NCBI GenBank assembly: GCA_963575745.1 | Contig: CAUYUJ010002102.1 | Span: forward strand, 526,366 to 590,365 | DNA: 64,000 nt | Reading direction: 5' to 3' | DNA from: Prorocentrum cordatum | Lineage: Eukaryota; Sar; Dinophyceae; Prorocentrales; Prorocentraceae | In this document: positions 20,861-32,599 of the stretch, in pieces | Layout: each line of letters opens with the position of its first letter | Position numbering within the stretch: position 1 is the first letter of the stretch | Program-made: the position numbers and the translations under genes | The notes under the pieces: model-generated | Databases searched by the model: none | Told to the model about the DNA's origin: nothing | The model's input: the letters and a program-made list of their open reading frames with translations, nothing else

Positions 20861-21360
20861 CAGGAACTTTGGCTTGGCGTGTCGCGTCGCCAGTTCTGGC
20901 CCATCAAGCTTCGGCGCGGCATGCTACGGTACATCGACAAAATGTTGCACCACCTGGCGCTGGAAATAAATCGCATCGCTGTCGTATCAATCGTGTGTCC
21001 CCCCCACCTCCCCCCCGATCTTAATATTGGGTTCGGACCCGGGCTGGTCGAAACAGCTCGGTGGTGCAACATTTTGTCGGGAGCCCCCGGGCGGAACAGG
21101 GGCTCTTCGCCATGCACCCAATATTAAGATCGGGGGGAAAGGGGGGGGCAAGAGCAGTGCAGTACAGGTGCCAATTCCCAGCACACGTGGTGCAACATTT
21201 TGTCGATGTACAGTATCCACGTCCTAGCCCCCCAGCGTCAACGTCCCGAGCCTTTCCCCCGCCTCGCGGAGTGGAGCGACACGCTCTTCGCTCGCAGGGC
21301 CAGCGCGTCGCCGGGGCCGTTGCCGCGACACGCTGAGCGAACATTCCCGACCGCAGTCGA
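20861..21360 (+). repeat. Dispersed repeat R1, copy 3, split by a TIR element
   Basis: The left half (20861-20930) has GGAACTTTGGCTTGGCG and CAGTTCTGGCCCATC. The right half (21210-21360) resumes with TATCCACGTCC, CAGCGTCAACGTCCCGAG, GGAGCGACACGCTC and TTCCCGACCG. The interruption is the 279-bp inverted-repeat element. Confidence 0.65.
20931..21209. mobile_element. TIR element nested in a dispersed repeat
   Basis: Ends are inverted copies starting ACATCGACAAAATGTTGCAC, 23 bases perfect (20931-20953 and 21187-21209). A second inverted pair around ATCTTAATATTGGGT (21011-21032, 21116-21137) encloses another GTGGTGCAACATTTTGTCG copy at 21060-21079. It splits a copy of the 215-bp repeat; ACGGT and ACAGT abut the ends as a possible 5-bp duplication. 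Confidence 0.7.
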
Positions 21361-23879
21361 AGATCAGACTTGTCACGAGGCGTGTCTCGAGGGGGAATGA
21401 CGACGTATAACACCCTAACGACGGGATAGATGCACCCGTACAAGATCATCCGGCTGCACGCGGAGCCCTCTGGGAATTCCGGCGTTCGCGCGCGCGTGCC
21501 GAAGTTTGTTCGAGACTTCGCATCTGTATTCTCGAACCTGTAGGATGTGTGATAAACGAGTTTGCGCGCATAGTGATGTTTCACGGTGCTGAGGGGGTTG
21601 GGCGGGGCGACAACGGCCTGCCTGAACTGGTATCGGTTCATGATGGAGGAGGATCATGCGTACCTTGCATTAGCCCTGGGGGAACCGATACTTCGGGGGC
21701 GGGGGAGCCTTGTTTCTGTCGAGCAAGGTGATCCGACGTGGTGCAATCCATGCGGTGCAAATGATTGTGAAGAGCTTGGAGTTGTCAACGCCATTGCCCG
21801 CGCAACCATCCCACCCACCCACCCGCAACTTGGTTTGCGAGGCCCATGCGGCGGCGATGCGGCAATTGCAATACCTGCTGGCCGCTGGCTGGCGCATCTC
21901 TGCTGCCGCGCTGGCGCGCACATGCTCGCGCGCATAGGAACCAGCTGGTTTGGCACGACCGACGCGGCCGCGGTGGCGCTCACCGATGTGGAGTTCCCAG
22001 CGCGCGTCAAGGGCCGCGCTGGCGCGCGGGCGCTTCACTGCGAGTCGGTGGCGCGGGCGGGCACGGTATCATGCTGACGTCGGCAACGGCGGAAACGATG
22101 ATGATGGTAGCGGTGATGGTGGCGATGATGACGATGACGGCGGCAAGGCCACTGACAGCGCCGATGTTGGTCACGCCGATGTCGGTGATGATGTCCACGC
22201 GTCGACTGTGAAGTTTTCGGAAGAATTTCGACGCGCGCGCGGGGCCGGCGCGCGCGAGTGGCCCCCGCACGGTATTATTCGACAGGGGTCGCGCCCCCCA
22301 CCCCCAGCCCCCAGCAAACGCGCAATGGCGTTCGGATGTTTTCGACAAGCGCGCGAGAGGGGCCAGCTTGGTCACACTATATGACAGCTTTGAAATGTCC
22401 GTGGTTCCCCGAAGAACTCGCCAGAAGGCGCGCGCAGATTTGTTTGAACAAACATGTTCCTGACACAAGTTTTTTGTCAAACGATATTTTTGGGAACCTC
22501 CTTCTTGAAACCCTTGCGAAAAACTTTGTGTTTGACCAATTTGGGCATGCGCGCGACGACGCGCGCGTTACAATTCTGTCGCTTGGCTTGGTTAGCAACA
22601 AATCTCTTTGGTAAAAAACTGCAGATTGTTGCTAAAAGAGTGCACACGCATTGTATTATGTATTTGACATGGATGAGGGGAGGGGCCATGACGGCCTGGC
22701 TTGGACCGGTCGAGTTCATATCCGATGCTCGCCGCATATAGTTAGCATTCGCCCCGGGGGAAAATCGTCTGGGCTGGGTGGTAGATTTCAATTCCTATGC
22801 CGAGGAGGCTCAAATTGGTGGCGGCATTGCGGCGACGGCGACCACATAACCGCAAAACCGACGCACAGGCCCAAGCGAAAGGTGGCGACGGGGCGACGAC
22901 AGGGCGGCGACGGCGACCACATAGCCGCCAGACCGACGCACAAGCCCATTTCCCCAGAGAAGATGTGAGAACCCCTAAGTGCAAGCACTGCTCGGGGAAT
23001 CGTACCCCGCATTCTGGCCGTGCAATTGGAGGCTGATGCCCAGGCTTGGGAATTCCAACCTCCTCGATGTCCTGGGAGGGGTGCGTCTCGACCAGGGTTC
23101 CAGGGAAAGTCCCGCCCGGGGCCACGGTGCCCCAGGGGGGGGGCCTTAGACAGCCCCGCGACGCCCAAGAGCCTCGAGCCCCGCGGCCCTCGATCTCTGC
23201 CTCTCGCTGTTTCTCTGTCTCGCTCTCTCTGCCTCTCTCCCTGTCTCCCTCTCCCTCTCTTTCTCCCTGGGGCGCTCCAGAGAAGGCTCTCGCCGTCGAG
23301 GGCCGAAGGAGTTGGCGTCTCTTCCCCGCCGGGGGTAGTAGATGCGCCTCAGGAGATGACAACCTGTTTTGGTCCAGGGTTTCCGGAACCCGTCCTCTCT
23401 CTCCTTTTGTCTCTCTGTTTCTTTGTGCTCCTTTGGGCGCGAACGCCGCGGTCCGACAAGGCTTCGGGTACTTAGCCAATACCTGAGCACAACGGACCAG
23501 AAGCAAAAGCAAAACGCACAGTCTGACAGCTCGGCCTTCTTTGCTACTACATGTGCGGCGGTGACCACACCCAGCAGAGGAAAGTCCGCGCGGGCATCTC
23601 GGCCAACCCATCACCGCTGCGCGGATGGTGTACCCAAAAGGAAAAACCCAGGAACATCCGGCATGGAAGTGCCCTATCTGGGAGGGGAGTCGGACCGCCT
23701 TGAAAACCAAGATCACCGATCGGCAATGGAGAGGCCTCCCTCATCACACAAGGCGTTACGGGCTGTCTGAAGAAGACCCGCTGCTGCTGGACCCTCGGGC
23801 CGCCCTGGCACAGGGCGTGCCCCCTCCAGCCCAGTCCCCGGCCCCCTCCCGAAGGTTCCAGCGGAGCCGATCGTTCCGC
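21361..23879. other. No gene seen, 21361-23879
   Basis: Unique-looking sequence. Features: inverted repeat GTATCGGTTC/GAACCGATAC (21630-21691), ATG-rich stretch (22090-22200), a relatively AT-rich block (22380-22680), TCTC-rich stretch (23200-23280). ORFs up to about 300 codons lack recognisable domains and overlap on both strands. Confidence 0.45.
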
Positions 23880-24408
23880 GGAGTACACCGACGACGACAC
23901 GGGGGCCAGGTGGGTTTATGCGGCCGCTGGCGGAGCCTGCACGCACCAGGCCCACCCGCTCCCTGCCAGAGCTGGCTTCGGAGTCTACATCCCTCGTCGA
24001 AATTGAACGCAAGTTCTAGCCGCGACCTGGCGGCGCCCCCCGACCTCCAATTTCAATGTTCACGCCGACGGCGGCGACTTCGAGATTTTCTTCGGACCCC
24101 GCCGGCCGCGATGCGCCTGTCGATGAACATTGAAATTTGGGGGCGACGCGGGTGGAAAAAACTTGCGTTCAATTTCGACGAGGGTTGTAGTACGGGCCTC
24201 ACCACCGAGTTAATCATGTGGCTCGGGTGCACGGCTTGGCCCAGTCCGCGCAACGCGCTGAGGCCCTCGCCCTGCTCCGTCTGGTGGCTGCTGCGGAGCG
24301 GCCTGTCCACGCATTGGATGACAACCAAGCCGTCGTCGACGGATCCGAGGCCCTCCGCGCAGGAACGCCGCCACAAGTCAACGGAGCTCAGGCTGAACTC
24401 TGGTAACA
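23880..24408 (+). pseudogene. RNase H-like retroelement fragment interrupted by a MITE
   Basis: Upstream of the insertion, YTDDDTGARWVYAAAGGACT and ARAGFGVY look like the first strand of a retroelement RNase H (YTD acidic motif, GxGVY). Downstream, NHVARVHGLAQSAQRAEALA, then RPVHALDDNQAVVDG, carries the AQRAE and xxxDxxxVV motifs and ends with a stop near 24406. The two halves are parted by an inverted-repeat element (23990-24193); removing 204 bp rejoins them in frame at GVY|GP. No RT is seen upstream, so this is an isolated piece. Confidence 0.5.
23986..24193. mobile_element. Inverted-repeat MITE inside the RNase H-like fragment
   Basis: Both ends read CCTCGTCGAAATTGAACGCA inward (23992-24011 and its complement ending at 24183), 24 bases perfect, with further inner matching (CAATTTCAATGTTCA type). 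TA lies just outside each end (TACATCCC...GGGTTGTA). About 200 bp, no coding capacity. The TA flanks suggest a Tc1/mariner-type mover; a CTAC/GTAC flank is an alternative duplication. Confidence 0.7.
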
Positions 24409-24535
24409 CATCCAAGCAGTTACAAGCCGAACCTGACAGGTTCAAGATCCAGAACGTCGGAAACCATCTCGATGAGCAAAGCAAAACTGAAAGCATAATC
24501 ACGCCACCCACCGAAACCTTTTAATCGCCACGCAG

Positions 24536-24979
24536 ATGAATTCGTCACTGCCGGAGCACGTGTACACGCCCTGCAGCAAGATGCCCGTCATAAGCGGGGC
24601 CAAGTGGCGACGCAAGTTCGTGGCGGTTCGGCGCAGCACTGCTGTCGCGATCCATGATTGTTGCCACCACGCGTTGCTTTCGCGAAACAGACGCGCGGGA
24701 TATTCTTGGAATGGATTTAGCAAGCTGAAGCCTGCTCCGCCCACCATTGAGCCCAGAGGGCAAGGTAGTGACAAGCCACCAGGCTCACTTGGCGATCTCT
24801 CGCAACCGCAAGGACCTCCAGGGTCGGACTTATTCGACGACCTCGACGACCAATGGGGTGGCCCAGCCGACGACTTCGAAGGCGAAGACGAGGACCCATT
24901 GAGGTTTGGTGCGGCCCCGGATAGCGGTGAAGAAATCATAGCCGCTCCAGCAGGAGGTGACGATAGCGACGGTTACTGA
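24536..24979 (+). CDS. Unrecognised 147-codon ORF with acidic C-terminus
   Basis: GC-balanced, low in simple repeats, and ends in an Asp/Glu-rich tail (DLFDDLDDQWGGPADDFEGE). It follows the RNase H-like fragment by 130 bp on the same strand, so it may be a worn piece of the same retroelement or an exon. No domain recognised. The minus frame over the same bases is also open, so coding is uncertain. Confidence 0.25.
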   Translation: MNSSLPEHVYTPCSKMPVISGAKWRRKFVAVRRSTAVAIHDCCHHALLSRNRRAGYSWNGFSKLKPAPPTIEPRGQGSDKPPGSLGDLSQPQGPPGSDLFDDLDDQWGGPADDFEGEDEDPLRFGAAPDSGEEIIAAPAGGDDSDGY

Positions 24980-25880
24980 GTCAGCAGAGGCCCTCGGGAG
25001 CGGTGCCTCCAAAGGCGGTTGTCCACCAGGACCAAGCCTCCGCGGCCACCATCCATAGTCACCATGGCGACTCCCCCTCCCACCAGGGTACGGGGACTGG
25101 CGACCGCCCTACCACCCAAGTGGGTGCAGGCACTGGTGCAACGCCAGCACAGCGCACGGATCGCGGGTACGCCCCAACGCAGCACTCCATGGCTGCCACG
25201 CAGCAGACAGATCGGGAACGTGGAACGTGTCTAATCGCTAGCTTCTTGGCGCTGCAACAGTGTGCCACAAACATTGCGCAGCTCCTTCTTTCCATCCAGG
25301 AACAGTCTGGCCCTTCCTGAGTTCTTTGGTTGACAAAGTCTAACCAGCTCAGTCCGCTGGGAACGACGGACAGCAGAACTTCTATCGGGGTCGCTGTCCA
25401 GGGAAGTCTTCAGGCGCACCTTGAAGCTCACCGCTAGCACACCAGTGCTAGCCTCTCTTCTCTCGGGTGCGCTGCGCCAGCAGCCGGGAAGTGCGCGAGC
25501 AGCCGGCAGCTGTTCGGCGGTCTTCGCAGTGGGACGCTGCAGAGGATGCTCCAAGCTGGCTCACTGAGGCGCTGATGCGCGCAGGCCGAAGCGCGCTGGA
25601 TGCCGGCGCCTGCTGCTCGGGTATGCGGACGGGGTGTGCCACGCCCTGATCACCACAGGCCCGTCCTCATTTTTGTTCCAAGCGGGGACCCCTAAGTCCG
25701 CGCCCGTATGTTTCCCGACCCATGTCCGTCTCGCGGCTCCCCCCGCCATTGTAAGGATGGCTTGGGCGGCGTTCGCCCCTGTCAGTGTTGCGCCCCCCCC
25801 CCGCCATGGCGAGGATGGCCTGGGCGGCATGTACAGGGGCAGACAGACTGCTCCGAACTGCTGCGCTCTCTGCCTGCGTG

Positions 25881-25917
<37 letters not shown>

Positions 25918-26300
25918 GGCCACGATGGGAGAAGGGCCCTGAACGGCACGGATCCTGCAGTCGGCCCGGATCAGTAGGCCGACCCTGCCAAATCGAGGGT
26001 ATTTCTGTGTCCTGCGTCTCGCGACCCGTGCCTCCTGCATTTCTGTGGCAACGTGGCCCTCGGAAGGGTCTTAGGGTCGTATGTCCTCTCGCGTGTCCTC
26101 TCCAATCAAGCCTTACTGTAGACCCCAGGGCTCCCCCGGGGACCAGGCTCTCCATCCCGAGCCACCTGTTGACGGTCCCTCCCTGGGGGCCCCCGGAGGG
26201 CCCCGGGGCGCCCGATGACCCAATCAGAGCACTTGAAAGCATACGTGGCGAGTCGAGGAGTAGGAGGCAGGCTGGTGAAGGCGTGCATTGAATACACGCT
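24980..26300. other. No gene seen, 24980-26300
   Basis: Short tandem block CCGCCAT..AGGATGGC(T/C)TGGGCGGC twice (25742-25831), TC microsatellite (25876-25918). No protein recognised. Confidence 0.45.
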
Positions 26301-26304
26301 TTCA

Positions 26305-26480
<176 letters not shown>

Positions 26481-26956
26481 GGATTCTTCCAGATTCTTCT
26501 GGATTCTCCCGGGCGCCATCAGGTCTTCCCAGATTTCTGCGGATCCCTCGACAAGCGCTCAGGCGTCGAGCGCCGGCAAGATCTGAATGACACTCCTAGG
26601 TGCCCGTGGGGCTCAGTGGTGAGGGGCGACCCAGGCCTCGTTCCTCCAGGATCCGCCTCCTTTGTTGTAGTCGCCCCGCGGGGTGGGAGGGCAGGTTGCA
26701 ATATGGAGGATCACCCGTGAGGGGAGGAGGCGCGTGCGCCGGCGCGCGCCCCCCGCTCCCCTCCCGTCTACAGTTAAGCAATATGAGTACCACTCACCCC
26801 TCCTCCTTCTCTCCTCCTCCTCCTCCTCCTCCTCCTCCTCCTCCTCCTCCTCCTCCGCCTCATTCTCCTCCTCCTCCTCTGGTGGCGTCCGGGAAATGGC
26901 CAGCCCCCCTCCGCGTACTGGCTTCTTACACACAGGATTCCCGGGAAGCGGGTTGT

Positions 26957-27545
26957 CGCTGGGCTTTGTTTCAAAAAGTGCTGCTCTCGCTGTAGCGCTT
27001 GCTTCATTTTCGGGCTGCCGCTCCGAATCGCGCTCCTGCGGCAGTGCTGGCCTCATTTCCGCGCTTCCGCTCGTTCCGAATCGTGCTCCCGCCGCAGCGC
27101 TGGCGTCATTATTTTCAGCGCCATGCCACGGCACGGTTTTCGGTCCTTCCAGATCTTTTAAAGTAGGTCCCAAAATCTAGAAAATGGCCTCCCGAAAAAA
27201 CCATTGGAAGTGATTGCACATTCGGTGCCGATTCGCTGATTTTGCGGGCCGCAGAAGCCTCCCCCACTTCGGGGCGTCGCTTCGCCATGCTATGTGAGGC
27301 TACGCGTCCTCATTTCCGCGCTTCTGAGCTTGGGTTTTTGTTCAAAATGCTGCTCTCGTTGAAGCGTTGGTTTCATTTTCGAACTACCGCTCGGTCCGAA
27401 TCGTGCTCCCGCGGCAGCGCTGGCCTCATTTCCGCGCTTCCACTTGTTCCGAATCGTGCTCCCGCCGCAGCGCTGGCGTCATTATTTCCAGCGCCATGGT
27501 ACGGCATGGTTTTCGGTCCTTCCAAATAGGCCCCAAAAATTGAAA
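26957..27545. repeat. Two direct copies of a 220-bp segment
   Basis: 26957-27180 and 27327-27545 share TGCTGCTCTCG, TGGCCTCATTTCCGCGCTTC, TCCGAATCGTGCTCCCGCCG and GGTTTTCGGTCCTTCC with some 10-15 percent difference, period about 365 bp. Related TTTCAAAATGTTGCTCTCG units occur at 28570-28600. Confidence 0.6.
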
Positions 27546-28369
27546 CATGGCCATCGAAAGCATCATCGGAAGTGATTCCACAGTCAGTGTTGATTCCCCC
27601 CCCCCAATGTGGGGCGTCGCCACGCTATGCTGTGTCATGCCACGCGTTAATCTTCAGCACCATGCTGTGCCATGTAATTCTACGCCTTGCTACGACAGCC
27701 GATTGTGCGAATAGGGAGGAAAACTGCACTATGGTAAGGGATGGGAGGGAGGGATAGGACGTCAGGTATGACACGAGCGCCCCTAGCTTGCCCCCCACCC
27801 CTCCCCCCCTCTTGCCCCCCCCCTCCCCCTCTCCTCCCTCTCCCCCCCCCCCCCGCGCATTCGTCGTTCGTCTGTTGTCCGTCGCTCTCGTGGTGTCGCG
27901 GCGAGGCGTCTGTCAGATCGCTGCCGCTGGGCCTCTCTTCCGCTGGTGATGCAAGCGAGGGAGGAGGAGGCTCCCACGTGTGCGCAGGCTCCCTCGTCTG
28001 CATGCTCGTGGCAGTGGTGCTGAGCATCAAGTGCAACGGGCGACCGCCCCGGCTAAGCCCCCCCCCCCCCCTTGCGCGCACCTCGCTCCTGATCCTCCTC
28101 ACGTCCTCCGTGCCTGTCCTCCTCTTCCTCATCCTCCTCCTCCTCCTCTCGTCCTCCTCCTGCTCCTGTTCTTGCTCTTCTTCGCGTCTTCCTCCTGCAC
28201 CTCCTCCTCCTCCTCCTCCTTCTACTCTACTCCTACTCCCTCTCCTCCTCCTCCGCCTCATCAGCATCATCCATTTTTTTTTTTCAAAATCATTCATCCC
28301 CGTCGCAACACTCGACGTGTCCGTAAACGGGGCTGGGCGTTTCGCTTGAGATGTTTCGCCAATTATGAC
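27546..28369. other. No gene seen, 27546-28369
   Basis: C-rich and CTC-rich stretches (27785-27860, 28100-28260); no protein recognised. Confidence 0.5.
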
Positions 28370-28930
28370 CCTGAAGTTGGAAAGTTACAACATCTTGAAG
28401 GATGGAGCCCATGCCGTTCGCAAAATGCAACTGTCGCTTTAGCGCGGCAGTTTGCGACAGTTTCACAGATGGAGGCTGGGTCATTTTCATAAGGTAGATC
28501 TCGCCTAAACGTCGCGCGCATTCGTTTGAAACATTTACATTCGTGTCAACGGTGGATGTCGGCTCCATTTCAAAATGTTGCTCTCGCCCTAACGCCGCGC
28601 GCACGCGATTGAAACAAATGCGACAGCTTCATGGGTGGTAACCGGTTCCTTTTAAAACGTGGCATTCGCCCCAGCGCCGCGCACATCCATGCGACCCAAC
28701 TCTCGCCATCCTACGCAACAGATTCAGTTCCGCTCATACCCATACGGCCCACCCCCCACCATCCTATCTAAAACATGGCTGCAGGCGCAAATCTATACGA
28801 CCCAACCCTCACCATATACGGTGCACATCCATCCGGCGCAACAAGCACCATCCAGCATGAAACATTGCATTCGGTGTACATCCATACGACCCAACCGCCA
28901 TACTCCGATGTACAACATTAGTATCATAAC
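28370..28930. repeat. Two adjoining minisatellites (90-bp and 60-bp units)
   Basis: 28400-28690: diverged units with (C/A)AAAATG..GC..TCGC(C/T)..A(A/G)CGCCGCGC(A/G). 28690-28920: units with CATCCATACGACCCAACC..CACCAT..AAAACATTGCATT. The second type reappears at 30835-30935, on the far side of the CCGACCGACCG array. Confidence 0.5.
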
Positions 28931-29179
28931 TACCGGTGTGATCTCGCACTGCATTATTTGGACCGGCCGACCGATCGTGCCTGGGATGTGCGCTGGACTG
29001 GGATTTTTGCTGGGACGTGTGCAGCCTTCGTGTGCCCGGATGTGTGTAGGGCTGTGTGCTGCCTCCGTGTGTTAGGATGTGCGCTGGCTTCGTGTGCTGG
29101 GATACGTGCTAGGGTGTGGCCTGGGTGCGTGCCGCCCCCGTGTGCTCTGCCTACCCCCCCGCACCCCCCGTGGACCCCG

Positions 29180-30560
29180 TCTGCTTATTCCGGCCGACCG
29201 ACCGACCGACCGTGCCCCCCGCTCCTCCGCCCCGTGGCCCCCGTTGGCTTACTCCGACTGACCGACCGACCGTGCCCCCCCCTCCTCCGCTCCGTGGCCC
29301 CTGTCTGCTATTATTCCGACCGACCGGCCGTCCCCCCCCCCTTGCCCGACCGTGCCCTTCCGCCTCCGCCCCGTGGGCCCCGTCTGCGTATAGCGGCCAA
29401 CCGACCGACCGTGCCCCTTCCCCTCCGCTCTGTGGCCCCCGTCTGCTTATCCCGACCGACCGACCGACCGTGCACCCCCCCCTTCCGGCCCGTGGCCCCC
29501 GTCTGTTTATTCCGACCGACCGACCGTCGGTGTACCCTCAGGAGCGAAAAAAGGACGTACATGTACATGAATCCGCGCTGGTTTCGAGAGTACGCATTGC
29601 GCGAATGGTCGTATAACGCGGCCGGTCTCGCGGATCGAGGGGCCGCGTTCATGTACATAGCTGGGCGCGTACGTCCTTTATGGGCTCCCTATACCCCCTG
29701 CCCGACCGTGCCCTCTCGTCCCTTTGCTCCAACCCGCGCCCGTCCACCCCGTGGCCCCCGTCTGCTTTTATTCCGACCGACCGGCCGACCGTGCCCCCCC
29801 CGTTCCGTGGTCCTCGTCTGCTCATTCCGACCGACCGATCGGATTTGCCCCCCCCCCCCCCCCGCCCCCCCCCCCACCACCACCACCACCACCACCACCC
29901 TCCGCCCCGTGGCCACCGTCTTGTTATTCCGACAGACCGACCGACCGTGCCCCCCACCCCCCTGCCCGACCGTGCCTCCCGTCTCGTTGCTCCCCCCCGC
30001 GCCCATCCGCCCCGTGGCCCCCGTTTGCTTCTTCCGACCAACCGACCGACCGTGCTCCTTCCGCTCCGTGGCCCACGTCTGCTCATTCCGACCGTCCGAC
30101 CGACCGACCATGCCCTTCCCCTCCGCCCCGCGGCCCCCGTCCGCTTATTCGGACTGACCGCCCGTTTGTGCCCACCCCTTCTCCGCTCCGTGGCCCCCGT
30201 CTGTTCATTCAAACCGACCGACCGTGCCCCCCCCTTGCCCGACCGTGCCCTCCCGCCGCCATGCTCCCCCCCGCACCCCTCCGCCCCTTGGCCTCCGTCT
30301 GCTTATTCCGACCGACCAGCCGACCGTGCCCCTTCCCCTCCGCTCTGTGGCCCCCGTCTGCTTATTCCGACCGGCCGACCGACCGTGCCCCCCCCCCTCC
30401 GCCCCGTGGCCCCCGCCGACCGACCGTGCCCCCCCCTCCTTCTCCCCGGCCACCCCCCTGTCCCGCCCTTTTCGCCCCGTTGCCCCCCCGCCTGCTTATT
30501 CCGAATTCCGACCGACCGACCGTGCCCCCCCCCCGCTCCGGTCGTGTCCCTGGCCCCTCC
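29180..30560. repeat. CCGACCGACCG minisatellite, about 60-bp unit
   Basis: Roughly twenty degenerate units of CCGACCGACCGTGCCCCCC, then CTCCGCCCCGTGGCCCCCGT CTGCTTATT. Unit length varies, and it is interrupted by the inverted-repeat insert at 29534-29699 and a CCA tract at 29874-29898. Long Pro/Arg/Asp-rich ORFs across it are artefacts. A diverged 60-bp CGACCCAACC unit follows at 30835-30935. Confidence 0.65.
29534..29699. mobile_element. Inverted-repeat insert within a minisatellite
   Basis: AAAGGACGTAC at 29550-29560 is repeated inverted at 29669-29679, with ATGTACATGAA paired further in and GGAGC(N4) just outside. It replaces the CCGACCGACCG pattern of the surrounding array for about 165 bp, so it looks inserted. 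No clear duplication. Confidence 0.5.
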
Positions 30561-31244
30561 CCGAGTCCCGACGATGGGCCAAAGAGCCATGACAGCTCAA
30601 GATTGCCCCGAGGCAGCCCAAATAAGACCCCCAATAATCCCCAGAAGCGCCCAATAGCACCATGGCCCGGAAAACTCATAGAGACGCTCACAGTGACACA
30701 ACAAGTTATCCACGCCATGGGTCAGCGTGTCGCAGCACTCGCGCGCTTCCCCCTACCACAGGTTGGCGCCTCCTCCATCTCCCAATGTCCCACATCCGTG
30801 ATTGTATGATCCTTGGCACGCGTGCTTCTTGTTCGTTTCACATCCACCCGACCCAGCCGCCACCATCCTACACAGATAATGCAATTTGGTGCACACCCGT
30901 CCGACCCAACCCTCACCATCATATGTAAAACCAATCTTTCGGTGCGCGCGTGCGGATCTTCAACATCTGCCCACCCCTGGCCCCGAACAGCCCTTCCCCG
31001 GGCACAAGAGGTAGAAACACAACATTAACCCGGAGAGGCAATTAAGAAAGCCCCCCCCCTTTCCGGCAAAAGCATACCGCTCCAGCACCCTTACCCTGGC
31101 ACCTCGCAACGTGTTTTGGACGCAGACGAGTCTGCCCGCCGAAACAAGGGAACCGCCTGAAACATTCTCGCAATCTGGCCTCCGTGTGGTTCTGAAACAA
31201 GCTCCTCGCCTGAGACATCCTCAGAAACTGCTCTGAACGTAGAC

Positions 31245-31365
31245 GAGTCTGCTGTGGGGGAGTCCTATGGGGGAGTCTTGTTGGGGGACTCCCATGGGGG
31301 AGAGCCATGAGGGATTCCTATGGGGGAGTCCTGGGGGAGACCTATGGGGAATAGGAATTTCTAGG
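31245..31365. repeat. GGGGGAGTCCTAT short tandem repeat
   Basis: Degenerate 14-18-bp units (TATGGGGGAGTC) repeated about eight times. Confidence 0.5.
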
Positions 31366-32599
31366 GATCCTACAGATTCCCATTGGGATACCGCCCGAGC
31401 CAAGGCACGGGAATTATTCAGTTTCCTTTCTTTTGCGCGGTGCTGAAGATATTCTTCCGCGAAAACAGCCCCCAATAATTGTTGTGAAGGCCTTACGGCC
31501 GGTGCCGCCGACCCTGAAGGTTTTGGCCGTCGATTGCGACGGGATGTGTGACCACAGGAAGGAGCTAAAGGACAACGTGACAGGGTAGGCGGAGGAAGTG
31601 TGTGAGGAGGAGGAGGAGGAGGAGGAGGAGGAGGAGGAGGAGGAGGAGGAGGAGGAGGGAGGAGGAGGAGAGGAGCGGGAGACAAACGAAAAGGAAATGG
31701 AGAAGGTGGCAAAAGACGCTCAGGAGGAGGAGGAGGTGGTATTCTGACCCGGACCCCCCCCAGGACCCCCCCCCCGGGACCCCCCCCAGGACCCCCCCCC
31801 GGTTTCCCCAGGGACCCCCCCCCCCGACCGGGGAAGGAACAAAGTGAAGGGGAAATTTTTCGAGTCAATTTACTTTACGCAGGAGGAAGAGATGAAGGAG
31901 GAGGAGGAGGAGGAGGAAGAGGAGGAGGAGGAGGAGAGGGAGGAGGAGGGGGAGACGAACGAGAAGGAGACGGAGAAGGTGGGAAAGGGAAGGAGGCACG
32001 GACGGGAAGAACAACCCATTCCACACGCCGACAGGGTCGGCGGATTTAGTTCCGCGACAACCGCGCCCAATAATTATTCAGTGACGGGGTGGTGCTAATG
32101 ATAACCCCGGGGTGTTCTTAATTGCTTATTGCGGTTACATCGATAGCGAATGCATGAAATTCCGATACGTATCGGGCACTTTTCGCCGTTTCCGATTTGG
32201 GACCCAATCGCTCCCCTGTGCTGCTCCAGGCGCTCCTAGACACCCCAAGACGCTCCCAGGCCCGTCGTCGCCAGCAGCAGCAACAGCATCCACATCTTCA
32301 TCTTCATCGTCCTCGTCGCCGCAGGATGCTCAAAGAGAGAGAATTCAGATCGCGTTGGCGCGTAGAGGATGACGGCATTGGACAAGGAACTTTCAGAGAA
32401 GGAACCCAGGGTTTGGAAGCCGGTGACACTCCGACCGTGGATCGGCCATGGGTATCACCGTCGCCCTAATCAGATCAGGGGTTCTCCACGGTCTTGCAGC
32501 CTCCTGGGCACGTCCTTTAACGAACGCCCTCGCCGCAGTGAGGTCTCCCCTCGGCTTCGCGCGCATTCGAAGACGCACCCCCCCAATTTACACTCGCTT

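Noticed and set aside
22742-23716. 324-codon minus-strand ORF
   Set aside because: Low-complexity Arg/Glu-rich with a GA tract, overlapped by open frames on the other strand; no domain.
28958-30809. ORFs of 325-399 codons rich in Pro, Asp, Arg
   Set aside because: They follow the 60-bp minisatellite in all frames; no domain and no unique sequence.
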